64,000 bases of DNA. Origin: Nymphalis io (Eukaryota; Arthropoda; Insecta; Lepidoptera; Nymphalidae). Below, in pieces: positions 28,801 to 36,176 of the stretch. The translations under genes were made by a program, and so were the position numbers. The DNA is taken from NCBI RefSeq assembly GCF_905147045.1, contig NC_065903.1, forward strand, positions 4,712,001 through 4,776,000, read 5' to 3'. The notes under the pieces were generated by a model. That model did not search any database. It was given only the letters and a program-made list of their open reading frames with translations, and was not told where the DNA came from. Every line of letters starts with the position of its first letter. Position 1 is the stretch's first letter.

Positions 28801-31468
28801 TAGATTATAAATGAAAGAGATTAAAAAATCACTATATCTCGGAAAATATTAACAATATAGAAAAAAGTTTATTACAAAAAAGATGGGAAATTTTATCCTC
28901 TACAAAAAGGTCTTTACTGTTTTTAACGTAAAACTACCGTTTCCGAGATATTTGCAAAAAGACCTTTCTCAAGATGGCGGCTGCTCGCGGTCTGGGATGT
29001 AAAAACTCGTTTTTATAGTTAGAGGACACTAACATAATTCAATCGAATTTTATGCAGAGCGAATATCTAAAAATCTTGCAAAAGTTTCTTATCTCTTTTA
29101 GTCGGTTTACGTTTCACGAATGACGAATTTGTACAGAATATTGCAGAAAACAGTTATTTAGAATAATACATTTTTTGTTAGGCGACACTTTAGTAAGAAG
29201 TAACGGTTGAAGATACAGATAAAAATTTTAATGAGAGATGTTGAAAAAATAGACATAGAACCAATAATGATTTTTTAAAGCTTAACGTTTAATGATTTTT
29301 ATATTTTTTTAAATGTAGAATAAAAAAAAATTATAAAGTTTTTTACAGTCACACATTTGGAGAACGATATATAATATCATATTTCAAAATATATAATATT
29401 TCAAAATGTTATAAGCAATTTATTTTTTATATTCAGAATACGTATTTACTGTGTATTTTTTAGTGTTTCATATTAACATAAGATTCCTAGAGAATATCTA
29501 CAAAATATATAAGAAGACACAGACTATTGCAGTATTGCTACTATTAAAGTATTTAAATTAATGTTTTTTTTTTCATAATTTAGTCTGTTATTATCATATA
29601 TATTTTATAAAAATATTTACTAAGACCATAATTATGGGACCAAGTTCGTAATTCAACTTATTTTATTTTATTTATTTTTTAAAAGAATTTATCATATACA
29701 AGAAGTTATTTTAGTAAAAAAAAAATAATAATTTAAAGGTCTTTTTTCATATGACATTAACATATTTTGCCCACTCTGTCATTGTTAATGATAATTTTCA
29801 GCCTTCGGACAAATATCATTTAATAGGAAGTATTTTCCTTCACTTTATTAAATCTATGATTGTATATATAAGATTACTTTTAATTATCATTTAACACTGT
29901 AATAATCTTATAACCTAGTCTTCTATATGTATTTATTCCAGATAAAAAAAACTCTTGTTTTAATTTAATTTTAATAAAGAAACAATTTTTTTGACAAATT
30001 TATAAAGAGGATAAAAGTGTAACGGTCTTAAAGTTTAACGATCTCTGACTTTTTTTGTATCAAACAATGTTTTGTATACATGCGAATTTATAAGATGCTA
30101 AGAATTCAATTAACAAATAAATTCATTAAATACAACAAATTATTAATAAATGATTTCATCATATATTTGATTATATTTGAAGAGAACCGGCCTCGATATT
30201 AAACTTGCCTTAACATACGAAAGTGCTTTCGCTTAAGATATTAATCACACAACCATATATCCCAGAAATTGCTCTCAAGCGATTATCGCTCTTAATTGTT
30301 TTTGTTAAGGAGCATTGTTGTTTAATTTTGTTTTGTATCGAACTACGCATGCATAAATTTTACATTACGCGAACTTTTGAGGACAAAACATTCCATACTT
30401 TTTAAATATCTTTCTCATTGTTAAGAGAATAAAGAGGACATAGATCAAACATATTGTGTCTGTCTGTTTAGAAGGCAAATGTTCGACCTTCTTGACACCC
30501 TTATTGATAAACAATAAAGGAAAAAAACAATTATGCTGACATTATATTCATTATGCCGTGTACACACGTATGGAGTGTAATTTTGATTAAAATTGTATAA
30601 ATTCGTAAATTTAATGTATTTCCTGATTACATTATGTTTGTGTATCTAAATAAATAAAAAAATATTTTATTTACAAGTCAGTACAACTTTAGTTTTGTAT
30701 TCTTTTCTCTTATCTTAAAATAAACGTGTTCGTATTTTCACATTAGTTTTATTATTATTATTTGCTGAACTTTAACTATTAACTGTAAATATTCAAAATA
30801 ACAATATATTTACTGGTGGTAGGGCTTTGTGCAAGCTCGTCTGGGTAGGTACCACCCACTGATCAGATATTCTACCGCAAAACAGCAATACTTGATATTG
30901 TTGTGTTCCGGTTTGAAGGGTGAGTGAGCCAGTGTAATTACAGACACAAGGGACATAAAATCTTAGTTCCCAAGGTTGGTGGCGCATTGGCTATAAGCGA
31001 TGGTTGACATTTCTTACAATGCCAATGTCTAAGGGCGTTTGGTGACCACTTACCATCAGGTGGCCCATATGCTCGTCCACCTTCCTATTCTATAAAAAAA
31101 ATGTATTTTTTATTAACATAGTAGTTATTTTAACAAAAAAAAATAACGTTCTTACACGTGTCTTAGATAATCAAAAGTCTCTTTCTCTTGTTGAGCCACC
31201 ACGCTGCTCGATACGGATTGACGGTTATTTCTATGGAGCAGCTTTCTAATTATTATTAAAATATGGATGATGTATATATTGATTTGGTTGGAAGAATAAA
31301 TACATAGTGTAAATGTATAACTAAGTGATGGCTTAGTCAAATCTGCTGAAGAAGGCTATAGGGTGAAATGATCTAACCTAAAATAAATAAAATATGTTTT
31401 TACCTCTTACTATTTTGTTAAACACCGTGTATGACAAGTTTCGAAACTCCAGATCCATTTTCGGAAGG
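2368..31468 (-). CDS. ABC transporter subfamily G (ABCG1/ABCG4-like), 5' two-thirds of the coding region, six exons
   Basis: Half-size ABC transporter of subfamily G; family members dimerise in membranes and use ATP to move lipids, sterols or other hydrophobic substrates. The substrate here is unknown. Coding exons on the minus strand, in order: 31468-31404, 12421-12301, 11841-11584, 10202-10016, 3528-3414, 2748-2368. All have AG/GT borders and every exon phase fits the next. Counting from the ATG at 31458, the window encodes about 372 residues: Walker A GPSGAGKSS (42-50, Lys48), Q-loop Gln88, signature LSGGQ (138-142), Walker B VFFLDE (158-163, Glu163), D-loop SGLD (166-169), H-loop His195, then the HNPADF motif and a linker ending in QFSILLRRMMLQISRNRQ. 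All catalytic residues are present. This is shorter than human ABCG1 (about 670 residues); the transmembrane half is off the left edge. The Walker-B region ALELVNNPP and the HNPAD motif favour the ABCG1/4 clade over white/scarlet/brown. The start could instead lie in an unseen upstream exon, because the first exon is open 5' of the ATG. Confidence 0.93.
2749..3413 (-). other. ABCG intron 5
   Basis: A 665-bp intron with standard GT..AG borders. It contains a MITE-like fragment at 2794-2900 with a perfect 23-bp inverted repeat; otherwise only AT-rich sequence is seen. Confidence 0.7.
2794..2900. mobile_element. MITE fragment with CAGTAG-type end and perfect hairpin
   Basis: Starts with 'cagtagggctattttgtaag', the end motif shared with copies near 28628 and, as a variant, near 18308. 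It contains a perfect inverted repeat: arms at 2823-2845 and 2851-2873 (23 bp each) around a 5-base spacer. No transposase is seen, and it is probably a non-autonomous DNA element. Confidence 0.6.
3414..3528 (-). CDS. ABCG exon 5: post-H-loop segment with HNPADF motif
   Basis: A 115-bp exon, too short to stand out as an open frame. Minus strand: acceptor ...TTTAG at 3529, then 38 codons from VYVLADGCCIYQG to GLHCPRHHNPADF, then one base before donor GTATGT at 3413-3412. It follows FDQ of exon 4 and joins IIEVTEN of exon 6, matching the conserved ABCG order FDQ-VYVLA-G-C-Y-G...CP-HNPADY-IEV. It encodes the C-terminal part of the nucleotide-binding domain. Confidence 0.93.
4064..4170 (+). repeat. 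SINE-A head, degraded
   Basis: Contains an A-box-like 'gatgacccagtgg' and a B-box-like 'gcaggtttaagtacgggc', in the same order and spacing as the head of SINE-A. The body is lost. Confidence 0.55.
4192..4404 (+). repeat. Family C repeat, 5'-truncated
   Basis: Begins within the family at 'cttagtattgttg'. It carries the core 'gaagggtgagtgagccagtg', 'caaggttggtggcgcat' and 'ccacttaccatcaggtggcc' and ends in an A-rich tail at 4395-4404. Confidence 0.8.
4485..4540. repeat. GC-rich hairpin plus CCGGA short tandem
   Basis: A 9-bp inverted repeat (4485-4493 and 4500-4508, spacer gtaaat) is followed by three CCGGA-type units at 4514-4534, directly at the 5' edge of a SINE-B copy. It may be part of the SINE head or of its target. 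Confidence 0.5.
4541..4829 (+). repeat. SINE-B copy
   Basis: Contains the family landmarks in order: B-box-like 'gagttcaattgcc', 'cagaaaattctcagtagcag', 'gtgcctcggaaagcacgtaa', 'gtcgtgtcggattaccgt', 'catcggattat', 'cacttgtgcactataagttg' and 'ggccgccgtggccga'. The open frame across it is not a gene. Confidence 0.8.
5439..5733 (+). repeat. Family C repeat, full length
   Basis: A complete copy from 'tactggtggtagagctttg' to 'cgtccgccttcctattct' followed by A's. The family has no visible coding capacity and an A-rich 3' end, so it could be a SINE or the conserved 3' end of a LINE. Confidence 0.85.
5930..6045 (+). repeat. Family C fragment, highly degraded
   Basis: Scattered matches to the 3' half ('caatgtcattgtctatgg', 'ggtggccttccagctcgtc'). 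An open frame at 5862-6044 overlaps it and is not considered a gene. Confidence 0.4.
6150..6804. mobile_element. TTAA-flanked MITE (piggyBac-like, non-autonomous)
   Basis: A perfect 33-bp terminal inverted repeat (6155-6187 and 6767-6799; outer end GGATAGGCGTCGTAG) is flanked on both sides by TTAA (6150-6153 and 6801-6804). The 647-bp interior is AT-rich with no transposase. TTAA duplication is the hallmark of piggyBac-type transposition; the ends do not start with the usual CCC, so the superfamily assignment is inference. Confidence 0.88.
7790..8275 (-). repeat. GC-rich LINE-like remnant
   Basis: A markedly GC-rich island in AT-rich DNA with sharp edges. On the minus strand a 71-codon open frame (8205-7990) reads MIGSERCWKEMVAFCENVMS followed by EAVEKTEEK, resembling the C-terminal end of ORF1/gag-like proteins of lepidopteran non-LTR elements. 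Further left are 'ccccacatg' type blocks seen in such elements' untranslated regions. The opposite-strand 118-codon frame (7889-8245) is taken as its shadow. Origin by transfer or retrotransposition is inference. Confidence 0.45.
9058..9400 (-). repeat. SINE-B copy, degraded
   Basis: Minus-strand orientation. Landmarks: 'gatttcgaccacggcg' (3' end), 'cacaagtgtgtgc', 'acatgctttccgagccacgg', 'gacagaaaaacccaataac' and 'taacgaggctatcag' (tRNA-like head). Short open frames across it are not genes. Confidence 0.75.
10016..10202 (-). CDS. ABCG exon 4: Walker B, D-loop and H-loop
   Basis: A 187-bp exon (1 base + 62 codons). Acceptor CTTTCAG at 10203; donor CAG|GTAAAA at 10015-10014. It encodes LSIALELVNNPPVFFLDEPT, SGLD, then LARQGRTVVCTIHQPAASLF and EIFDQ. 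Walker B aspartate and glutamate and the H-loop histidine are intact. It joins exon 3 through a split Arg codon (AG+A). Confidence 0.96.
10203..11583 (-). other. ABCG intron 3 (1.38 kb)
   Basis: AT-rich intron with GT..AG borders. Two GC-richer spots stand out: 10490-10560, within a minus-strand open frame at 10399-10695 with an unrecognised 40-residue stretch, and 11160-11260, where 'gcgccgccgcgccg' occurs. No repeat family is recognised. Confidence 0.55.
11584..11841 (-). CDS. ABCG exon 3: Q-loop to signature motif
   Basis: A 258-bp exon. Acceptor TCTCTCAG at 11842; donor AAAAG|GTATTC at 11583-11582. It starts with the last base of a Lys codon and ends with AG of an Arg codon. It encodes SAGVTGELLVNGQPRDEHLF, then SSCYITQEDLHQPLLTVREA, and ends at the ABC signature LSGGQKK. 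The Q-loop glutamine (YITQED) and signature are intact. Confidence 0.96.
11842..12300 (-). other. ABCG intron 2 (459 bp)
   Basis: An intron that contains a degraded family C fragment (12029-12135) and, from about 12150 to 12270, another degraded repeat-like block ('gggacaaacgagcagg', 'gacatagacattgggcag'). Confidence 0.6.
12029..12135 (+). repeat. Family C fragment, degraded 5' part
   Basis: 'tagggctttgtgcaagccc', 'ggtaccaccc' and 'gtgagccagtg' match the 5' half of family C with internal deletions. Confidence 0.55.
12301..12421 (-). CDS. ABCG exon 2: Walker A
   Basis: A 121-bp exon (2 bases + 39 codons + 2 bases). Acceptor TTTCACTAG at 12422; donor ACAA|GTGAGT at 12300-12299. It encodes PGKQVVKGVSGRFMSGQL, then IAIMGPSGAGKSSLLNVISG. 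Walker A lysine is present. The split codons fit both neighbours (G+GA gives Gly; AA+G gives Lys). Confidence 0.96.
13436..13665 (+). repeat. LINE-derived fragment
   Basis: 'cttgcatgcgcgttgccggc', 'aggaatgagtacgctctttt', then 'gaaaagtcaccgactaaagc' and 'gtggatttccagacatcgag' form a block I recognise as a common dispersed lepidopteran sequence, probably from a non-LTR retrotransposon. The 60-codon open frame over it is not a gene. Confidence 0.55.
15279..15583 (-). repeat. Family C repeat, near full length with internal inverted duplication
   Basis: Minus-orientation copy starting with a T-run (tail) and 'gacgagcatatgggccacct'. At its 5' end the segment holding 'ctcgtctgggta' is duplicated in inverted order, giving a perfect 16-bp inverted repeat (15527-15542 and 15545-15560, 2-bp spacer). 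Open frames at 15175-15405 and 15425-15640 are shadows of this repeat. Confidence 0.8.
15620..15725. repeat. CAGTAG-type MITE remnant
   Basis: 'acgttgcatgaaaagcgaaa', 'tgagaccttacagaacagca' and 'ctgcaaatcactc' parallel the right end of the MITE at 18308-18702 ('gcgaagtgagttcttacaga'), diverged and with the left part missing. Confidence 0.4.
17058..17387 (-). other. Unrecognised 109-codon open frame
   Basis: Open frame on the minus strand with a cysteine-rich middle (PCSCQC, DQCSQC) and hydrophobic C-terminal end. No family recognised and no convincing splice signals. It lies inside the 19-kb intron, on the same strand as ABCG. It could be a decayed coding fragment or chance. Confidence 0.15.
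17564..17878 (+). other. Unrecognised 104-codon open frame
   Basis: Plus-strand open frame rich in aromatic and hydrophobic residues (FRYRNFIAILKTRFER near residue 80). Vaguely reminiscent of insect chemoreceptor-like membrane protein fragments, but no motif is decisive. Probably chance or a relic. Confidence 0.15.
18308..18702. mobile_element. CAGTAG-type MITE with internal duplication
   Basis: The left end 'cccgtagctatttagaacaa' and the inverted right end 'gcgaagtgagttcttacaga' plus 'aaaacactgt' form imperfect terminal inverted repeats related to 'cagtagggctattctgtaag'. The interior carries two diverged copies of a module ('gtgatatgcgac', 'taataa', 'acgcat', 'tcaacatttca') at about 18371-18480 and 18540-18665. 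No coding capacity. Confidence 0.6.
18776..19076 (-). repeat. SINE-B copy
   Basis: Minus orientation. Shows 'cgatttcggtcacgacggcc', 'acaagtgtgtgcgcaaacac', 'acgtgctttccgaatcacgg', 'gggaacccagaaccc' (B box region) and 'agaccagcaaggcg' (A box region). Moderately diverged. Overlapping open frames are not genes. Confidence 0.8.
19777..19812. repeat. (TA)n microsatellite
   Basis: About 18 uninterrupted TA units. Confidence 0.95.
20037..20265 (-). repeat. SINE-A copy, degraded
   Basis: Minus orientation. 'aaggcctcatcttctt', 'attccaccacactgctct', 'aatgcgggttggtg' and 'cacgcgttctaactactggg', 'ccatctcg' (A box complement) are in family order. Confidence 0.75.
20972..21329 (+). repeat. Family C repeat with long A-rich tail
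   Basis: Full-length copy. The 3' tail (21257-21329) is a long poly(A) interrupted by single T's. It shares the variants 'gacataaaatcttag' and 'gcgatggttgacatttctta' with the copy at 30811 and with the minus copy at 37373, pointing to a subfamily. Open frames in both directions are shadows. Confidence 0.88.
22185..22330 (+). repeat. Dispersed LINE 3'-end-like fragment
   Basis: 'actttattcaagtaggcttt' followed by 'tacaagcattttt', 'tttacaagtttacg' and 'ctgtaaagta' matches a motif I know as widespread in lepidopteran genomes. The boundaries are uncertain. Confidence 0.4.
25590..25720. repeat. Diverged repeat, partner near 44840-44955
   Basis: Blocks 'gagaaggttttag', 'ctgcgtttcgc' or 'ctacccgct', and 'tgacaagcgtg.atttc' occur in the same order in both places, so this looks like an old dispersed element of unknown class. 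Confidence 0.35.
28054..28375 (-). mobile_element. SINE-A, full length with target-site duplication
   Basis: tRNA-derived SINE in minus orientation. A box complement 'ccactaggccatctcgg' and B box complement 'cggtttgaacctac' lie at the right end. The left end, its 3' tail, is (TTACGG)n-like: 'taccgtaaccgtaaccgtaa' on the plus strand. It is flanked by a perfect 10-bp duplication TATGCATAAG (28044-28053 and 28376-28385). The overlapping 60-codon open frame is not a gene. Confidence 0.9.
28627..28735 (+). repeat. CAGTAG-type MITE left end
   Basis: 'agtagagctattctgtaaga', 'acaaactcgaaaccc', then 'gcgacatttactataataat' match the left end and internal module seen at 18308-18480. It is followed by an AT-rich block (28740-29300) of unknown origin. 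Confidence 0.5.
30811..31101 (+). repeat. Family C repeat, full length
   Basis: Complete copy with A-tail at 31093-31101. It shares subfamily variants with the copies at 20972 and 37373. The open frame across it is not a gene. Confidence 0.87.
31404..31468 (-). CDS. ABCG exon 1 (first coding exon seen)
   Basis: A 65-bp exon. Acceptor TTTGTTTCAG at 31469; donor AAGAG|GTAAAA at 31403-31402. It encodes LPKMDLEFRNLSYTVFNKIV plus Arg and the first base of Gly. DLEFRNLSYTV is the standard first beta strand of ABCG nucleotide-binding domains. The ATG at 31458-31456 has a favourable context (A at -3, G at +4), so translation may start here. The frame is open 5' of it (LPK), and many ABCGs have extra N-terminal residues, so an upstream coding exon is possible. 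Confidence 0.9.
31458..31468 (-). other. Putative start-codon context of the ABCG gene
   Basis: The ATG (31458-31456) follows CCGAAA and precedes G, a good insect initiation context. The upstream 10 bases of the exon would then be 5' untranslated. Confidence 0.5.
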
Positions 31469-31513
31469 CTGAAACAAACAAAAATAGTATTAGTATGTAT
31501 AACAAATAATACA

Positions 31514-31651
31514 GTAACAACCTGTAAATGTCCCACTGCTGGGCTAAGGCCTCCTCTCCCTTTTTGAGGAGAAGGTTTGGAGCTTATTCCAGCACGCTGC
31601 TCCAATGCGGGTTGGTGGAATACACGTGTGGCATAAATTTCGATGAAATTA

Positions 31652-31657
<6 letters not shown>
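31514..31657 (-). repeat. SINE-A 3' half, truncated, ending in (TA)n
   Basis: Minus orientation, from 'aacaacctgtaaatgtccca' to 'gaaattagacata', where it breaks into a long (TA)n tract instead of continuing into the tRNA-like head. Overlapping open frames are shadows. Confidence 0.8.
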
Positions 31658-31738
<81 letters not shown>

Positions 31739-31742
31739 TATA
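31658..31742. repeat. (TA)n microsatellite
   Basis: About 85 bp of nearly pure TA with one interrupting G and a final AT shift, located where the SINE-A copy is broken. Confidence 0.95.
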
Positions 31743-31943
31743 TTCAAAACCTAATCTTCATTTTTTTCTTTTTAATAACAGTCTTCTGTAAAACACCAAG
31801 CATCTATTCAATTGTCAAGTTCTTTGGTCTTCCTTAAAACTAGTTATTTAAACATTGCTTCGTAATCCCAATTCGTTAGCTTATAAAGCTGCAAATCAAG
31901 CAAGTCCTGAGTCTTAATTAATTTTTTTCTCCTCATAATAATG

Positions 31944-32315
31944 TCCAGACCGATTTCGGCCACGGCGGCCAGTATCAAGAGAGATTAGCCAACTACTTAG
32001 GAGATATTATAGTACACAAGTGAATGCGCAAACACAGGTGCACTCTCTATTCCATAACTCTCATAATCCGATGGGACGGCAATCCGACACGACCGGAAAG
32101 AGTTCAGGCGCAGGACCAACGGCTTTACGTGCTTTCCAAGGCATCACAGCCTTGGAAGACCACACTTCCAACTTCCAGAGTCCGGGCTGTTAATAAGAAT
32201 TCTCTGACAGAAAAACCCAATAACTTTTCATTGGCCCGTCTTGGGAATTGAACCCAGGACTTTCGGGTCTGCGGCCTTATATCAAGCCCCTAGACCAACG
32301 AGGCTGTCTCCTTAT
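31944..32315 (-). mobile_element. SINE-B, full length (372 bp) with target-site duplication
   Basis: Minus orientation. The tRNA-like head is at the right: A box region 'agaccaacgaggctgtctcc' and B box region 'gggaattgaacccagg' on the plus strand. The tail is at the left. It is flanked by ATAATAATG at 31935-31943 and 32316-32324. It is the best-preserved SINE-B in the window and the reference for the other copies. Confidence 0.88.
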
Positions 32316-34327
32316 ATAATAATGAAGTTAAAATGAGAATAAAAGTTGGTACGCAAAAGTAACCCTTATAAATAAGGTATTGCGAGTATGGAAATATAAT
32401 CTATTTCGTATGTTGCCCCATGGGGCACGCCTTGCACTATGATAGCTACGCCACTGCCCATGCAGTGCCACACGTATAAACGCTCTTAATATTTCCTGTT
32501 ATTATTATAAAATAATTTATAGTCATTTTAAAAATTCACCGAACAGATTTATTATACATTAAATATAATTTAAAAATGTACAAGCATTTAGTATAATTAA
32601 ACAAGTGATGATCGTCATAAGTTATGTTTTTTGTATATTACATTTCGTTGAATTGAAGATTTATACTACTCTATTAGAAAAATAATCATGATCATAACAT
32701 ATTATAAGCTATTATTATTACTAACGAGACTTAATCTCTTTTTTTGTTTGTATAATTTATGGCAGTTTTTGTAGATTATTTTATTGCAGCCAGTTACATT
32801 TATGGTTACTATTTTTAAAAAGGCCGATAAAAAGCGATACATTTTGTTATCCTTATATCCACACAATAGCATAGTTGAAAAAAAAAAACGCGCGCTAATT
32901 TCAAACAGCCATTAACGTCATTAATTCATTATTGGCGCGACTTGTGATTTGTTGAGTGTGCTCAATTGTATTTGGATTATTAAGAATAATTTCTATCAAC
33001 TAGTATGATTTTGTGTTTTTATTTTTATACCAATTCGAGATTTATAAAAAAGATTCCACTAGGCAAAATCGAATATTATTATTTTACATTAGCAACTATG
33101 TACATGCATTTTTATAATATATAAAATTATAATTAAAAAAAAAAAAAAAAACAAAATTTGTAATGTGTATTTTGTTTTTTTTTTTTTCTTGTTGTGTTCT
33201 TTTTGACACGCCGTCAAAAAGATTGATTCGATTTTTTTAACAAAATCAATTTCACTTCTGGATGCTAATTATATTTTTCTGAGTATGTTTTTCAAGGCTT
33301 AACAGAAAAAGTATCAACTTTAATTATATTGTGATTGATCTCCTAGATCCTATCGTTAGGTTTAATTTTTGTAATACAAAAGAATAATGTAGGTATTACA
33401 TAGTAGGTATTTACTATGTCTTGTATTATGCCGAGTTTATTTATAACAAATTATAGCATTATAACGGTTAAAAATATACAACTATATATATATGATATAT
33501 TATATACTTATTTTTATGGATTATCTATTGATAGTTATTATATGTTTCGAAGTAAATAAATTCGTAATTTAGAGCTTGGTTTCACCCGACTCGTTTAGCT
33601 GCTTTCACTGACTCGGACAAATATTTTCCCTTTAGGATTCCGCAGCTCTCTTATCAAAAATAAATAAGTCGACATCATTTAAATTTATACTGGCCATTAT
33701 ATGATTATGTTATTTTTTTAATTTATTCGATTTCATAGATAAATAAGGTATTTATTTTCGAATATGTTAAGTTTGACAGAGTTACTTTCGCATTTAATAT
33801 TAGTATTAATATTTGAATGCCGAAGTAACTTTGTTGGTCTGTACAGAGTAATATTAGTATACATTAAATATATTATATAACCGTATTTAGAACGCATATA
33901 TAAAGGTATAAAGCAATAATATATTTATATTTTATTTAAGTGGGCCTTAAGATTACATATTTATTGCCTTTATTGTTCTTTGTTTGAAATACAATACAAT
34001 TTATTATCATTATTTAACATAATTATACAGATATGTTTATAGATTTAACCTCCAAATTGTTGTTCCTTGGACTACTTTAGCAATAAAAAAAATAAGTGAA
34101 TTAAAAAAATACAAATGAATCGAGTTAATGAACTTAGATATTAGTATCTTAAGTTTTCGTTTATAAATAAGTAGATATATGAAACATTATATTGTCTGTA
34201 CAACGATCACCGACACCGCGTTTTGCTTTCACAAACACTGGCGACTAAAATCTCGAACTATCATCACCTTTTACTTTCATTTCACTTACTCTTAGGTATT
34301 TTGTTTGATGATTAGAAGTCTTTTTTT

Positions 34328-34460
34328 TTGTCGTGTTCCAGTTTCAACGGTGAAGCCTACATAGTTACAGACATAACATTCTACATCCCATGTAAAGAAT
34401 GGTTTTTATTTCTATCATTGGCAGTATCTATGGGTGGTGGTGACCACATATCCGTCAGGA
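34328..34460 (+). repeat. Family C fragment, degraded
   Basis: 'gtcgtgttccagttt', 'acagacataacatt', 'cattggcagtatctatgggt' and 'ggtgaccac' follow the family order. Confidence 0.5.
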
Positions 34461-34583
34461 TATAAAAGAAAATAACTAAAAGAAAACATAAGTCGACTAT
34501 TAAATTATACTGTTTATTTTAGTAATCTTATTTAAACTTTAACTTATTTACATAATAATGACCTATAATTTTCACAGGATATG

Positions 34584-34685
34584 CAATAACTTTTTATCAA
34601 CCAATCAGGGCGATTTCAATCTCCAGGTCGGGATCGGGATTTGCATCTTATATCTAACCATTAGACCAACGAGGTAGTTAAGTTA
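34584..34685 (-). repeat. SINE-B head fragment
   Basis: 'aataactttttatcaaccaa', 'gggatttgcatcttatatct' and 'accattagaccaacgaggta' match the head of SINE-B in minus orientation. Confidence 0.55.
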
Positions 34686-35751
34686 TACATATGTTATATA
34701 ATAACAGTTCTATAAACCCTTTTATAGTAAGTAAAGTAAAGGCTTAGTACTGATTATCTAACATATTATTTGATAAAAGTTACGAAGCAAAACATGTCGA
34801 ACTAAAATCGTAGAATGAATATGTCCATTTGTAGCCCTTGGCCGACAAAATGAATGTCGAGTGAATTTGGTCTTCATTTCATTCATATGTATGTTGAATA
34901 TGTAATGTATGTTGTAATTTTAATTTATTAATAAATAGAAAACTAAAGACGCTTTTTTTATAAATTAATTATGCAATGTTCAGACAAAAGAAAAGTTTGG
35001 AAATTTTGGCGCGCTTAACGTCCGCTGATTTCGGATATCTAGAAGGTTCTTTTTATACATATTGTAAATAAAAACGATGCTAACCATTACATAAGTCTAA
35101 AAACTTTCTATTACGAGCAGCTGGTAAAAACATGAGTTTTGATTGCTTCGCCTTGACATTATACTTTCAACATCGTTGTAACCCTGTTGAGCTACACAGC
35201 TAGGCTCGTATCACTTTAAATGTTTGTACAGTATATTGCAAATCCAAACATTGCTTAAACTCCCTCAATTTGAAGTACTCGTATATGTGAGCTGATTCTG
35301 CAAGCAGTTTCTTTTAGATTAACAAATTCTTAAAAGTCAAATGAATATTTGTAAATTACTCAGACAAAATACTTGACAAATGGTAATCTGTTTTTAAAGT
35401 TCTTTGATTAAATTTGTGTCATTTAATAGAATATATTTTTTTAATACATTTTTCAATATTTTTTTTACACACGCCTTGAAACAATTTCAATTTACTAATT
35501 TTTTTTAAAGGAGAACAGATATTAGGTCAAATTTTAAAAGAAAAAATGTTGAATATGATCGAATTATTTTTAAAATCAAAAACACTGTTTTACTTATTTA
35601 CTACTTTATTGTCTATCGTTTCTCTCATTTACCGTTAATACAGCATTATATTCATAAAAGCAAGCCCTTTATTATGATTGAGAAGTTGAGGAAGTATTAA
35701 ATGTTATTATACTGATCGCTAGTGTAATATATATGGTATAGTGTAGATTGC

Positions 35752-35878
35752 CGTCGCATCGGATTATGAGAGTTGGAAAATAGAAAGTGCGCAGGACATG
35801 TTGACTAATCTCTCTTTAGATTGGCCGCCGTGGCCGATCGATCTGGAGGACCTTATTATTATTATCTAATATATTATA
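35752..35878 (+). repeat. SINE-B 3' fragment with (ATT)n tail
   Basis: 'catcggattatgagagt', 'ttgactaatctctctttaga', 'ttggccgccgtggccgatcg' and 'atctggaggacc', then TTATTATTATTAT. SINE-A is inserted directly after it. Confidence 0.75.
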
Positions 35879-36176
35879 GTAGTAACAGCCTGTTAATGTC
35901 CCACTGCTGGGCTAAGGCCTCCTCTCCCTTTTGAGGAGAAGGTTTGGAGCTTATTCCACCACGCTGCTCCAATGCGGGTTGGTAGAATACACATGTGACA
36001 TAATTTCAATGAAATTAGACACATGCAGGTTTCCTCACGATGTTTTCCTTCACCGTCAAGCACGAGATGAATTATAATCACAAATTAAGCACATGAAAAT
36101 TCAGTGGTGCTTGCCCGGGTTTGAACCCACGATCATCGGTTAAGATGCACGCGTTCTAACCACTAGGCCATCTCGG
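35879..36176 (-). mobile_element. SINE-A, full length with target-site duplication
   Basis: Minus-orientation copy, close to the family consensus, with intact A and B box complements. It is flanked by CTAATATATTATA at 35866-35878 and 36177-36189. The 62-codon open frame inside is not a gene. Confidence 0.9.

Larger units (their letters stand above)
12422..31403 (-). other. ABCG intron 1 (about 19 kb)
   Basis: A very long intron between the first coding exon and the Walker A exon. It contains LINE, SINE, MITE and family C insertions listed separately and several (TA)n tracts. Long AT-rich stretches (for example 12430-13430, 13670-15270, 15730-17050, 23400-28040, 29320-30800) show no recognisable genes. 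Isolated open frames at 14213-14590 (+), 17058-17387 (-) and 17564-17878 (+) have no recognised domain. Confidence 0.65.

Noticed and set aside
31528..31791. Open frame with repeated Tyr-Ile
   Set aside because: Translation of a (TA)n microsatellite beside a SINE-A copy.
34200..34265. Possible ABCG 5' exon with 'TTTTAG' acceptor
   Set aside because: Donor context and reading frame are not convincing and no ABCG-like residues are encoded.
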